A stretch of DNA of 64,000 bases from Gnetum montanum (GCA_015680685.1 MNCI01009304.1:170305-234304); one strand, 5' to 3'; numbered from the stretch's first letter, positions 22,862 to 35,187 are shown. The notes: generated by a model from the sequence alone, not told the origin. Numbers and translations: made by a program.

Positions 22862-24640
22862 TTTTAGACAAAATTACTCCACTATTGATTACTTAGATAC
22901 TCTTAGATGCTGCATAGGATTTGCAAATATGCCTAACAAAAAAAGTTTTTATTTATTTTATTGATTTTGTAAAAGTATATGATTCAATGATTTATACAAA
23001 ACTATGGTTGTGCTTACATAAAATTGGCCTCCCTTCAAAGATGATTGCCAAAATTTTAAAATTGTATGAGGAAGTGACTTGAAATTATAAAAAAAAATTT
23101 AGAGAAAAATTTCAATTCCAAAAAAATAAATTGGAAATAGGTAAAGTTATGCACTTTTTCTATATCTCTTTGATATATTTATTGATGAAATATGAGAACA
23201 GTTATGCAATTGGTAAAATAGTCATGCTATTAAAATTGGATCCTAAGGAGTAAATCTTCTTTTTTATGTAAATAATGTTGCTTTGATCTCCACTACTACA
23301 AAAGGTATGCCAAATATGTTACAAATTTTATGAAATTATTATCGTTCATCTAGTTTTCAAGTAAATGTAGATATAACCAAATTGATGATCTAGGGTACAA
23401 GAAATAATTGTGATAACTTCCATTTTGGAGATACCAATGTGCAAATAGTAGATTGTTTGAAGTATTTGGGTCTCATTCATATGAAAAATTATGTATGGGG
23501 GAATTGCATTAAAGAAAAATTATTATCAGGTTTTGAGGCTTTGTATGCTTTTAAAAATAAGTGTAAGGATTTAGGACTATGGTCTTGGAATCTTAGAAAA
23601 CAAATTTCTTCAAGAAGGGAGAGGAAAGGGAAAAAAGGGTTTAAGGTTGGGGAGGAGGGGAAGGATGGAAGAGGCTAGGGGATAAGGGGTAGGAGAGGTA
23701 TTGAAAACCAAAATAAGTGAACCCTAGGTATACTCTAAGATTTAAAGAAGTTTATAACTCATTTCAAGCTAGGAGAATCAAACTTGTGACCTAGGATTAC
23801 TAAGCTAGTACCCATACCACTAGGCAAATGCTTCATTAAAATAAATTTTTCATGCTATCATCTATCCTACTATATTGTATGGATGTGTTGTTTAGGGACT
23901 TGGACTTAGTGCTAAACTTTAGAAAGATATTTAAATAGTACAAAAATGTTTTCCTCTCAATGAGTTAAATGTGAAGATGCAAATACCTTACTCAATGTTA
24001 TTATGTGAATGTGATTTATTACCTTTAGAAGTTGAAGCCTTGTGCCAATTCATTACATACACTCATACCTTGTATATCTCAAGGTAAGATAAATTTTCTA
24101 AAGTAGTTCTTGAGGATTTATGAGACCATTTTTAGGGGATGCAATGGTTGAGAAAATAGAATACCTCTTTGGCGGACATGTAGTAAAATCTTAAGTATAT
24201 TCACCAATTAGTAGAAGGTTTTACCATAGATATCGCCTAATGTGGAATACAATAGACAATTTTATTTACACCCCATTAGATCTAATCAAGTAAATATAGA
24301 AGCTTACTATATCTTAGTTGCCAATCCAATTAAGTATCTAAATGCTATCAACAAGCTTTACTTAAGTTGTCATCATTTTAGAATTGAAAGTAAAAGATGG
24401 ATTTAACTCCCCTAAGAAGAGCACAGTTGTAGGTTGTTTAGGTTAAGAGTCATTGAAGATGAGTTACATGTGTTATTTTGTTGTGCTATAACTATCTATT
24501 TAAGAGAAAAAATTTGTATAATTTATTTTTAATGCTCCCATTGGTGTTTTGTCAATTTGTGGAATCTATCTTTAATTTTCATAAAAATGTAATATCTTTT
24601 GAAAAACTATAAGTCTTTATATGTAATAGATCCATTTCAT
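22862..24640 (+). pseudogene. LINE ORF2 relic, 3' half: RT and C-terminal zinc motif
   Basis: Continues the frame broken at 8925. Pieces in order: GFRQNYSTID at 22862; FIDFVKVYDSMIYTKLW (RT motif A) near 22960; YVNN at 23265-23276 where the catalytic YADD should be; CLKYLGLIHMKNYVWG near 23455-23500; YPTILYGCVV near 23870; and a final CRLFRLRVIEDELHVLFCCA (24430-24490) matching the terminal Cys/His motif of non-LTR RTs. A SINE interrupts it at 23613-23837. Frameshifts and stops show it is long dead. Confidence 0.85.
23613..23837 (-). mobile_element. tRNA-derived SINE inserted in the LINE
   Basis: On the minus strand the head reads TTGCCTAGTGGTATGGGTA (A-box-like) and, about 35 nt on, AAGTTTGATTCTCC (B-box-like, compare GGTTCGANTCC). 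The body ends in a pyrimidine-rich tail. It is flanked by imperfect 15-16-bp repeats, AAAACAAATTTCTTCA at 23597-23612 and AAAATAAATTTTTCA at 23838-23852. The LINE frame reads on from one side to the other. About 225 bp, typical of plant SINEs. Confidence 0.7.
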
Positions 24641-25365
24641 TTTATAAATATTACCTAGCCATAAAACTTCCTTAATTCGCTTAAATGAACTACCTTTTTA
24701 AATCCAAACCATTATCAAATATTCTTTATAATATGTTATCTCAAAATGGAAGAAAATAAATCATTAGAATCTGCGTAAAGTGAAAACAATTTACAATTAT
24801 AGTACCTCTTTTTCTTAAGGATATCCAGTGCTTTGGAATTCAGTTTTGATATCTGCCGAAGCATAGCTATTTAAAATTCATAATAGAATGACTCTCCTAG
24901 CATAATCCAATGAAAGCATACAATTCATTTCCGGTGATCTAATACAATAATACATATCCATGAACAATAAAACCATGGCTTCATCTTAGGAAAGAAAATT
25001 AGGCCCGAACCCAGAACGAGCCAGGTCGCTCAGTTTCTTGGGCAGAAGACGAAAGACTCGACGATAGTACGCAAAGCCTGGAATGACGACAGGAAGGGAA
25101 CATTAATTCACATTTGTCAAACTCTGTATCCCAATACAGACATAACATGATGTTTCATGGTTACCTCTGTTCATGGTAGATCACCATTTCCTTCTTCTCC
25201 CATGAAATCATGTGCCGTGATTCACCCATGCTTCACAGAAAGACAATCTGATCACATTCCCTACTCACCATGTGAATGGCAGAAGCTAAGAACTTTTCGA
25301 CTGCGAAAGCAAGCTAAAACAAATGTAGTGATGACAATAGCAACTCATCTGCAACAACCCTTCTG
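24640..25365 (+). repeat. Third, truncated copy of the GRP upstream region
   Basis: Colinear with 3525-4345 of copy A, with many substitutions and small indels. Shared phrases include CAAAGCCTGGAAT, CCAATACAGACAT, ATGAAATCATGTGCCGT and AGAAAGACAATCTGATC. It holds one unit of the sequence that is tandemly doubled in copies A and B. It stops before the position of the TATA box; no GRP coding sequence follows. Confidence 0.85.
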
Positions 25366-25560
25366 TCGCTAGGCTATTTGGGATGTCATCGCTTGTTGGC
25401 TGGTTGAGCCTGCGGGCTCCACCATGCACCGGTGTGGTAGGTTCTGCTGCGACCAACCCTGCAAAAGGGGTTTTTTTTTTTTTTTTTTTTTTTTTGTTTT
25501 TCTTTAAATACAAAATTTAGGGTCGAACCTGCGACCTCCTGCTTTTCAAAAGAAATTTTT
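25366..25560 (-). mobile_element. Possible SINE fragment with long homopolymer
   Basis: A run of about 28 T at 25469-25494 separates two GC-richer pieces. On the minus strand the right piece has GGTTCGACCC (25520-25529), a good Pol III B-box, and the homopolymer reads as poly-A. No A-box or clear target duplication was found, so this may be a fragment or composite. Confidence 0.35.
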
Positions 25561-26174
25561 TTTGAAAAAAGAAAATTAAAAATTAATTTTTAAAAAAATT
25601 AAAAAACACACTTTTTTAATTTTAAAATTGCATGTAATCTAAGAACCGATTTCGATGAAAATTGTACCATTGGAATCGTCTCAATGAGGACTATGCATTG
25701 GATATAGTCTTAGGGTTTAGAAACAAAATTAAATTTTCAAGATTTTGGAAAGTCCACTAACTTATTCTACCAAACCAACATTATTGAGTTGACATATGGA
25801 TGACTTGATAACTTCTAACTAACTCTAAGTTACTTAGGATAATGAATTTTAATAAAACAAGATCAATTCAGGTCATGGTTACTAACATTTTGGGATAAAC
25901 TTAACAATGACCTTAATTAATTAATATTTATAGCATTAAGATGGGTAAGAGCTACCTGGACAAGATGTATTCTTGTCTTACCAACATCTCTTACAATTGA
26001 TGAATCTCAATGGGGCATAATCAAATCGTTGAAGGTCAATTACATCCATGAAAGAATTTTGTTGGTTGGTGGTTCATGATTCTTCTTAAATCATGGCTTC
26101 GTGGTTCATCACTAAGTTGTAGTCATCCCATGGTTCCAAATGGCCCTTGCATCATGGTTTGCTCTTATGCCAAT
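25561..26174. other. AT-rich DNA, no feature seen
   Basis: About 600 bp of AT-rich DNA with A/T homopolymers at 25556-25620; no frame or repeat structure recognised. Confidence 0.4.
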
Positions 26175-26747
26175 TGTGACATCCCATCCCTGGATGTCAT
26201 GGAAAATGTTAAATATACAATATATTAGACATTATGTGTATGAAGGTGATAACCCAAATGCAAAATATATGTAACATTCAACATTATGTATAAAGGAAAT
26301 AATAGGAAAATGCATGAAGAGAAAGAAAAGAATGCTTTATTAATATAGAATAGCATATTTAGATCATGCTCTGAGAGTGTTCCTTAGGGTTTTCTTCCTT
26401 TAGTATCTATTCCTTAGAGGCAATCTAACACTGCCACCACGATTAGACTTATAACCTAGCTAAAAGGGATGGCCAGTCGATTTCCTATCCCACTTCACCT
26501 AGTTTTCATGACTTGCCTTACCAACTCCACCACTCCATGCTAGCATGACATCTAAACTTAAGTATAAATGTCTTAGGTCAAACCCCCAAAGGCTACCTTA
26601 AGAGACACATCTGTTATTACAACATGCCCCTTCAAGTCTTAATTACAACTACCCTTTTAGTTCTTCGTTAAGATAATAATAACACTTGTTATGAAAAGGC
26701 ACCATCTTCAATAGGAAACAATATCATTTGGGAATGGGGATGTGACA
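26175..26747. mobile_element. Probable solo LTR of another family
   Basis: A 573-bp block beginning TGTGACATCCCATCCC and ending GGGAATGGGGATGTGACA, so the ends form an imperfect inverted repeat with TG...CA termini, as in LTRs. It is unrelated to elements I-IV. The 5 bp on either side (CCAAT, GTTAT) do not match, so the duplication is lost or the call is wrong. Confidence 0.5.
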
Positions 26748-28468
26748 GTTATGGTTTTTTGAAATAGTATATGTTAATGCTGGTGTAATGCTATCTCATG
26801 TGATTTTGGCTTAAGGATGCCTAAGTCCGTTAGGATATTTTATGCAGAGATGCTTCTCAAAGATTTGTGTGCACACTTGTGATTTTTCTACGTGTTATGT
26901 TGTGGAAGGCGTGAAGTACTAATTGATGAAGTTGTCCCAGCTTTTTTTTTTATTAGTTTGAGTGATTTTTCTTCATGTAAGAGATTATTAGAGATGTGAA
27001 GACAAAATCTATAGTTAACTTGTGTTAAACTTTACTTTTGTTTTGTTGAGTTTTAGAATTTTCTAAATTATCAAAAGAAAAGTTAAAATATCTAAACCTT
27101 GTTGTAAAAGAAAAAGTGAAGACATGTTTAAGTTAATTATTGATTGTTTCCATTATTGTAACCTTGGATGTGGCTATTTAAATCTTTCCTGGATTTATGG
27201 TGAGTGAGTTGAGAGTGTGTGGTCTCTTGTGTAAGAGTTACTATGTGGAAATAATTGAATTGGGATCTTTGTAAACATCTCTGGGTATCTCTGTAGTTTT
27301 GAAGATGTTGTAAAAGTTGCTAAGTTTCTTTTTGTTTATCTGCTTTGCTTCTCTCTCACTCCATTCTACAAGTTTTATTTCCCTATTGTTGTTATGTTAT
27401 TTCTGTGTCAATAATATTTCAAATAATGATTTTTGCACAATGTGTAATTTGTTAACATAAAGCTCCCATGAAAATAGAATATGAATAGTGGAACAAAGGG
27501 TGAATTCTTATAAATGCTAGTAGACATGATTGCATATATCTCATGTGAAAAAGTGGAAAACCATGTTATATGTTTGGGTGTACATTGTACTTATATTTAA
27601 ATTTGGAGTTTCCAAGTCTTCTCAATCCCAAAAACAATGTTGTTATTATAGTTATTATTATTATTGGTAGAATTCTTTTCTATGTCTTTAGTATCAGATG
27701 AGGCTTTTCATTTTCTAATCCAATCAAATTTTCTTAATTCCTTTGTGTTTTTTTTATCCATTAGTATTATCTATTAAGCTACCATGAATCTGATTTGAGT
27801 AGAATTAATGTTACATTAGCATTCCACCTTTCAAGTTTACATTATGTTATTTTCTCCTTCTTGTTTGTTGTTATTTTCGTTTTAGTACCTCATAAACTTA
27901 ACATTAAAAAAACAAAATAACAAAATAAAAGATGTAAAGGAAAACTTTTTCATATTAAGGATATACACTCATGTATACAACCTCACCAATAATGCCTTGC
28001 AAGATCAAGGAAAATTAATTGTTAATATAGAATGATCCTAATCCTAACATTCACTACTTTCAATATTTGTGCTTGAAATTGAAATAGCAAAAAGATTCAA
28101 GATAGCACTTTGGAAAAATACTAACTTTTGTATAAAAGGAAAATTCAATTAAAAATAATAATACTAATTTTCCATCATATTGTTCATCATGATTGATCTT
28201 ACATTGAAAATATTTACTATTTTCTATAACTCACTTGTCAACATGAGTTTTAATCATTGAGTTACCTATATTCTAATCATACAATAAAATTTTGTCTTAC
28301 AGGCTATCTATCCAAACATCATCATCATCCTAGCCTTGTCTCAACAAAATGGAATTAGCTACATAAGTTCATTTTTACCATTCACCTGCATGAATAACTA
28401 TCTATCCAAAATTATCAATATCTTTTGTAGTGTGAGTAAAAATATTTATAGAAGCTTGTCTTCTCTAG
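26748..28468. other. AT-rich DNA with no gene; possible degraded LTR inside
   Basis: No coding frame. The part at about 27020-27410 has TATTTAAAT followed by CTCTTGTGTAAGAG and T/C-rich sequence reminiscent of a Copia-type LTR, but ends and duplications cannot be fixed. A (ATT)n stretch lies near 27645-27665. Confidence 0.35.
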
Positions 28469-29294
28469 TGATGAGTGGCAAGGTACCCCTACACTCAACC
28501 ATATGAATACGAGTGTTACATGCATGATATGGTTAAACTCCGTAGACTAAGTGCCTACATGCCTCATGGAACACTTAAGTTTAATCGTTCATTGTCTTCC
28601 CGGACTTACTTGTATTTGTCACGATTGTATCGTTAAGTAAGCCTAAGGTATGTGATTTTTATAGTTTTTATGTTTTATCTCCTATGCTAATGAGGTGAAG
28701 GGTAAAGAGACTAATTAACTAAATTTAACTAACAAACTAAGCCTTAATTAACCTAACATCAGCATCTATTCCCACTTACCATTCACACCCTGAACCAATG
28801 CAAACTTGGTTACCAAATGCTATTTGTTACTGGGATTACCAAGCGTAACACACGTGCTCGAAGTGGTCGTACTGAATGCACTTAACTATGGGAGAAGGGT
28901 TGAGAGATATTTAATTAAATAATAAAGCATTTAAATGATAAATAGTAAATAATAGTAATTAAAATCCTAATTATCTTAGTCCATGCACTACAAGGTTTAT
29001 CCAATAGTTCATCTTTATTTCCGTACACAAAATTGTGTTCAGGTACAATATTTGCTCGAATAAAGATCCGTTCACTTTGGAGCTCCTACTACAGGCACAT
29101 GGAAATTTTTTTATCTTTGTAGAGGTAAAACTGCCAAAGTTTCACTAAGGGTCTAGATCTAGATGAAGAAAAAAAGGAGAACCACCTCTTATTTATAGAC
29201 TTGGTGGCACACCTTGATATCACGTACGTGATATCGCATATGTGATATTGCGGGGGATGTGATATCACGGCAGATGCGATATCACATCCCATCA
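28469..29294 (-). repeat. 3' LTR of element II
   Basis: 826 bp, TGATGAGTGG to CCCATCA on the plus strand. GATATC-type motifs lie near 29217-29285, upstream (in sense) of the TATA box in TCTATAAATAAGAGG. The polypurine tract (sense TGGGGGTA) abuts it at 29295-29302. Confidence 0.92.
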
Positions 29295-29613
29295 TACCCC
29301 CATGACTGAATAAAAACTCGTCCTCGAGTTCCTTATAAAATATTGAAAAGGTATGGGATTATTAACTTGAATGGGACTAATGGTGAATGGGATGACATGT
29401 AAATAGATCATCATTATAGAACATGAAAAAATTGGTGTTCACGATAACAAGTGTGAACACTTGATACATTTGACATCAGGCCTTATTTGGCAGCTAAGAG
29501 AGAAGAGAGAAGAGAGAAGAAGTCTACTACTGCCAATGCTAAGATTGTGCCTTTCGTTGTCTATCTGTAAGCACACCATCGATCTTGCTCCTTGCATAAC
29601 TGCTTCAGCACCT

Positions 29614-30045
29614 ATCCATTCCAAGTGTTCCCTCTAGATCCATTCCATTGTTACATGATTACCATCTGCACACACAACACAGTCTTTATATTAGCAAGGG
29701 TAAATGAATTACAATGCAATTAATACCTTGCTTCGGTGTGAGGNATTGTCCTTTTTCTTTTTCTTTCTCCATTCTATTGCTATCGGAGGTTTGCTCTTAG
29801 TCATGGGGGTCTTGGTCCAATTTTTTTGATTTTCTCATAACCCCTACACCTTTGGTAGTCATCATTAGTATATCGCCAGATTTGTATAAGCCATACCACA
29901 ACTCAGCCAATGGACCTCACACCGAAGCAAGGTATTAATTGCATTGTAATTCATTTACCCTTGCTAATATAAAGACTGTGTTGTGTGTGCAGATGGTAAT
30001 CATGTAACAATGGAATGGATCTAGAGGGAACACTTGGAATGGATN
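29614..30045. other. Inverted repeat bounded by two Ns: probable misassembly
   Basis: Arms 29614-29743 and 29915-30044 are 130 bp each and appear to be exact reverse complements. Each ends at an N (29744, 30045). The 170-bp centre (29745-29914) matches element I (39000-39190) only in reverse orientation, whereas the left arm matches in forward orientation. About 420 bp present in element I (39200-39630) are missing after it. A small contig placed backwards without merging its overlap explains all of this. Confidence 0.85.
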
Positions 30046-30312
30046 GCAATCACATCCAGTGACTCCGCATTAATGCATTCAGCCTATCCATCCACTTGAA
30101 GTAACAAGAATGTATCCCTCAAAGAGCCATCACCATTCTGACGAAACAAAGGAGGAGAGAATGGGAAGTGAATGACCTTAGTTAGAGAGAACATATTTGT
30201 TTTAGTTTCATAACCAGTGCTTGTAGCCTAAATGATTATTTCGTCTAAGGGGTGTGCTTTGAATTCTCATTATTTTGTTTTTTTTTTCTATTTTTTTTAT
30301 GTTTTTGCGTGA

Positions 30313-30334
30313 GAACCACACCATGCAAAGACTT
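30313..30334. other. Conserved post-integrase block, element II
   Basis: The 22-bp plus-strand GAACCACACCATGCAAAGAC block followed by TT recurs at 15031-15052, 39865-39886 and (one change) 52867-52888, each time beside a T-rich tract. It is shared by both element classes. Confidence 0.7.
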
Positions 30335-31093
30335 ATTATTTTTATTTTCTCAACTTCTTGATAAGTGGGTAATGTCAAAATGGTAAGAAAACTCAAGAAG
30401 AAATAATCCAAGCATCCAAGAGAATCGCCAACACAAATGCATCAAGTTCCCTTGAAGTCACACCCTTTTCAATCCTTGAGTCCTTCCTTAGTTTGAGAAA
30501 TGCCCAGTCACCAATTCATTATAGTTCTTATTGTTGAGAAAGGGACTATACAGTTCTAAGACAAGAGAGAGCATATAAATTTGTGGATGTATGGATGAAG
30601 TGGACTCATTTCTTGTCATATCAAAAGAACCATACCTTAGTATCAACATCATAATCTTAAGGGTAAAAGCCAAACATTAGCAATCAATAGGGAACAATTC
30701 ATACCATCATTAGAGCACTTATTAGATGACAAATTTAACAAAATGGATAAGACACTCACACATAAAGAAATGAAAAAGTAGTTGTAAAACAAAAACAAGA
30801 AAAGTTAAAGAAATTGTAAAAAAAATGTATAAAACAAAAACTTAAAAGAACTGAGGGCCCCAAATGATTAGCATAGGTGGCCATCTCCCCCATGACTAAA
30901 TTGAAAGGGAGAGATCCAAAATAATGAGCGTTTGTATGAATTTCATAGAAGTATCCAACTTCTCCCAATTGATCTTCTTAGATTAAGGGGTGAAAGTCAG
31001 CGATGCTCATATTCCAATGTATCTATGCCTTCATTGTGGGTGTGAGTTGTTCCCCCAGTTTATTCCATGCATGTTGGTGAGCTACTTTCTTGA

Positions 31094-34000
31094 TCAACTG
31101 TCAACCACTGGGTGTTCTCTTGTTATCTGTGTTTCTTGGGCACACCAGTTGCATGTAGGAGATGCTGAGCATTCCTCCATGTCATCACCCTCTAATTCAC
31201 TGTATGTGATGCATGGAAATTTCTTCTTCTCAATCTTTCCATAAATATTTTCCTTATATATTTCCAAGTAAAGATTACAGATCCCTAGGCACACATTGAT
31301 GGTGCTGAGCCATGCCCTTCCCATTATAATTGGGAAGTCCCCTTTATTATTGTTGACTTCTATCACCAGGAAATTAGCTGGGTGTCACAAACCACACACA
31401 GAGGTAACAATGTCCTTCACCAATTCTAAGGGAATGGTGATGGACTGGTTAGTCAGCTCTAGTTGAATATTGCTCTTCTTGAGTTGGGGCAGGTTCCAGG
31501 CTTGATACATTTCTTGTGAGATTAAGTTGACTCTGAAACCTGACTCAAGAAGACCCTTATGTGGTTTGTTCCTGATGACTTGGAGATAGATTAAGGGACT
31601 TCCAGGATCAAAGAGTTTCCTGAGAAGGTGGCCCACCTTGATCCAGTTGGTAACGGTATGTGTTAACATAACTGTATGCGTTAAGCCCCATTGTTGGTTT
31701 GAAGGGAGCTCTAAAGCCTTGTATTTTGGAGGAGCGTGCATAGACTCAACCACTTGTGGTTGTGAGAGCTTTTTTCGGCTTTTGGTTATGAAAAAATGTC
31801 TTCTCTTCTTGCATTTTTTAGAACCAGTAGCGAGTTAAAGGTTTATAGCTTTCATAGCATTACATTGCTGCAGTTGAGTTGGGAGTTTCCCTTGCATTAT
31901 TGGAGTGGGTGGTAGTGGAACTATCGGTGTATGAGTGGCAGATGGATTTGGAGGATGGTACGTGTGTGATGTGTCTTCTATAGGAGAAGGAGTCCTAAAA
32001 TACTCCCGAACTTGGTAGTGACGTTGCAGGGTTGCGTGACCCATAGAGTCACTTGGAGAAACTGATTTTTGCACGTAGTAGCCATATGGGTCTGGTTGCC
32101 GGTAAGGGTATTTTTGTCTAGGTAGTGGAATCCCCCATGATTGTGGGTGTTTCCACTACTGATGTTGCCCGATAGGTTGTGGTGGAGTTCCACTTGGATA
32201 ATATGTTAACGATTGGTGGAATTGCCTTGGGTTACCTTGGGGATAAGGTAACCTTTGGGGTGCTTACCCTCTGTTAAGTCTTGGGCTAAGCACATACACC
32301 CTGGACTCTTGTAGATGTGAGATTATTGAAAAACATCCCTTAGGATGGTCATATTGGCAAATCTCACATCCACTGTCATTGTCTATGTTAGAATCCACAA
32401 CCTCATCAGAGATAGTCATTTTTCCTTTACCCTTGTCACGTGCATGGCCTGAATCTCTCCGATTTTTCTTACCATGGTCACTACTTCGTTCCTCCTTAGA
32501 CTCCTCTATGATTTTTAGGATAATTTTAATTTTACTATCTAAGGAGATCCATATTTCATCTACCTTAGCCGATACTTCTATTATTATCTTTTGAAGTGGA
32601 AAGGTTTTTCTATTCACCAACTCTTTGAGTGGTGACTCATCCTCCTCATCGCAAAATTTCACTCCCTTCTTTCGAAGGGAAGGATCGCGGTTATATTCTT
32701 CCGTGCTTTGTCTTTTCCATAGCTACCCTTCTTCTTTAGATAATTGCTCCAACAATCAATGAATTTCATAGGATCTAAGTTCAGATAATCTCCCTTGGGC
32801 ATATGTCCTAAGGGTTCTCCTAGTCTCATGTCTTATCCCATCTACGAGGTGGCGTAGTTGATCCCGTTGTGCGTAACCATGGCCCGGGCAACGATGTAGC
32901 AATGCATAGTATCGACCCATGGCAACATCCAAGGGTTCATGAGTACCCTTCTTCCATCCTTGGATCTACTTACACAAGTTAGACACTCCTGAGTACATTT
33001 GGTATTTATCGTTGAACAACTCTAACATCATACTCCATATCCTAATGGTTTCCAACTCTAAGGACCAGTATCAAATCTCTGCTTCTTTTATGAGTGTCCT
33101 AGGGAATGACTTTAATTTCTGCCACTCGTTTTCAATATTTTTCAAGGCATAGGCATTGTGGGATTCCTATAAATGGTTTTTCAAATCATCGTTGTATCCC
33201 CCTTCGGACCGTGGAATATTATTCATGTCTAATCTTTGATCTGACTATCTTTCTAGTGCCTTGTAGGTATTCTAATTGCCTCTGTAATATCTAACATACT
33301 TTGGGTGACAAGTAGGGGTTCATCATGATCATCTTTCTCATGATGTCTGTGATGCCTACGTTGTTCCCTACTTTCCCTTCTTTCATGCCTTAATTCCTTA
33401 GAATGCCCTCGTCCTCGCTCTCGACTCTCTCGTTGAGGTCTCTCATTTTGCTTACCCTTATCCTCACTTTTGTGTTCTCTGTGACTGCCTCCTGATGTGG
33501 AAGGAGATGGTGAATGATGTGATGAAGGGGAAGAAGAAGGAGAACCATCACCATGATGATGTTTTTGACCTTCTCTTCAGTGGCTACGGCCTCGATCGTG
33601 ATGACGATCCGAATGCCCATCCTTGTCATGTGTTTTTGTTCCCTCAGTGAACACTTGGTGTTCATGGGAATCAGAACCAGGGTTGTGTATCATGGAGCAT
33701 AGGTTTTGATACCCCACCTCCTTACCATCATTAGGAGGGGGAACATCATTTCTTAGAGAACCTATTGGGATACGTTCACCACCCCTAATTTCTCTTATGA
33801 TGGGCGAAGCATTACGGGGGCCTTTGCCCTTCAACGATGTGTGGCAACTCTCCTGCTGCAAGTCCTGTTGATGTTTCACTTCTGTGGGATGGTAGTCCCT
33901 TGTGTTATAATCTTCTACAACATATTCATCATATAGTTTCATCATGTCTATCTGTGCAAGAGGATGAAGGAGCATGTTGGGGACTGCACGATCTAGGGGT

Positions 34001-34208
34001 AACACTATGTTACCTTGCAAATCATGCCAACGCAATTGTTTGTCCTAATGGAGGATAAAGGTGAAATTTGGTATATAATCATTGGATGAATATATACCAC
34101 ACTGAATTCTTGAGGAACTGGCGGATTTTGGTTATGTGTGTTAGATTTCCAATGGTCTCTTGTGTGATCCCTAGGTGGTGAGGTGCTTTTATGAGAAGAA
34201 GAAGACAT
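31094..34208 (-). pseudogene. gag and protease of element II
   Basis: Gag begins at 34208 (MSSSSHKSTSPPRDHT), shifts frame near 34100, then shows RWHDLQGNIVLPLDRAVPN, the YDEYVVEDYNTRDYHPTE block and an Arg/His/Ser-rich stretch. The later Gag part (32662-32264) ends with CEICQYDHPKGCF, a zinc-knuckle relic in which the last ligand has shifted. Protease (31753-31094) has LLESGFRVNLIS, Glu replacing the catalytic Asp, and FPIIMGRAWLST. It ends shortly after and is not followed by RT. Pieces from 32662 to 31094 share one frame. Confidence 0.85.
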
Positions 34209-34336
34209 TGTTATTTTATTCGATGTGCTGATTAACCATTATATAATTTTTTGTTTAATTAACCCTAAGGGTTTGTTTAAGCTTCCCAATGATGTGGATG
34301 ATTTCCTATGTTCTACTTAGCGCAAAAACAGTTAGT

Positions 34337-34354
34337 CCCCAGCAACAGCGCCAA
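34337..34354 (-). other. Primer-binding site of element II
   Basis: Minus strand TTGGCGCTGTTGCTGGGG beside the 5' LTR, the best preserved of the five sites here and close to TGGCGCCGTTGCCGGGGA. Confidence 0.8.
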
Positions 34355-35182
34355 TGATGAGTGGCGATGTACCCCTACACTCAACCATACAAATACGAGC
34401 ATTACATGCACGATCTAGTCAAACTCTGTAGACTAAGTGCCTACACGCCTCATGGAACACTTAAGGTTAATCATTCGTTGTCTTCCCAGACTTACTTGTA
34501 TTTGTCACGATTGTATGGTTAAGTAAGTCTGAGGTATGTGATTTTTATAGTTTTTATGTTTTATCTCCTATACTAATGAGGTGAACGATGAAGAGACTAA
34601 TTAACTAACTTTAACTAACTAATCCTTAATTAACCTAGCATCAGCATCTGTTTCCACTTACCATTCACACCCTGAACCAATGCAACCTTGGTTACCAAAC
34701 ACTATTCGTTACTGAGATTACCAAGCGTAATGCACGTGCTCGAAGTGGTCATACTGAATGCACTTAACTATGGGAGAAGGGTTGAGACAAATTTAATTAA
34801 CTAATAAAGCATTTAAATGATAAATAATAAATAATAGTAATTAAAATCCTAATTATCTTAGTCCATGCATTGCAAGGTTTATCCAATAGTTTGTCTTTAT
34901 TTCCGTACACAAACTTGTGTTCAAGTATAATATTTGCTCGAATGAAGATTCGTTCACTTTGGAGCTCCTACTATGGGCACATGGAAATTATTCTATCTCT
35001 GGAGAGATAAAATTGCCATATTTTCGCTAAGGGTCTAGATCTAGATGGAGAAACAAGGGAGATTTGCCTCTTATTTATAGACATGGCGGTGCACTGTCAT
35101 ATCGCGTACGCGATATCATAGGAAAAGACGCGATATCGCGAGGGATGCGATATTGCGGCCCATGCGATATCACGTCCCATCA
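34355..35182 (-). repeat. 5' LTR of element II
   Basis: 828 bp, pairing with 28469-29294. The GATATC-rich part at 35097-35175 precedes (in sense) the TATA box. Confidence 0.92.
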
Positions 35183-35187
35183 TCTAG

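Larger units (their letters stand above)
28469..35182 (-). mobile_element. LTR retrotransposon II, non-autonomous, with TSD
   Basis: A 6.7-kb element with LTRs at 28469-29294 and 34355-35182 and perfect 5-bp duplications TCTAG (28464-28468 and 35183-35187). Sense order on the minus strand: 5' LTR, primer site, gag, protease, then directly the post-integrase non-coding region and 3' LTR. RT, RNase H and integrase are absent: at the point where element I has about 2.9 kb of pol, II has about 170 bp (30920-31095). It would need enzymes from a relative such as element I. A probable assembly fault lies at 29614-30045. Confidence 0.92.

Noticed and set aside
25286-25513. A minus-strand frame starting with a poly-Lys run
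   Set aside because: The Lys run is the poly-T homopolymer read in reverse; it is not a gene.
26175-26747. A DNA transposon with TGTGACATCCC inverted ends
   Set aside because: The short inverted ends with TG...CA fit an LTR better, and no matching target duplication supports a cut-and-paste element. The LTR call itself is only moderate.
29614-30044. A giant hairpin or foldback transposon
   Set aside because: Arms end exactly at Ns and the centre is reversed relative to element I; misassembly explains it better.
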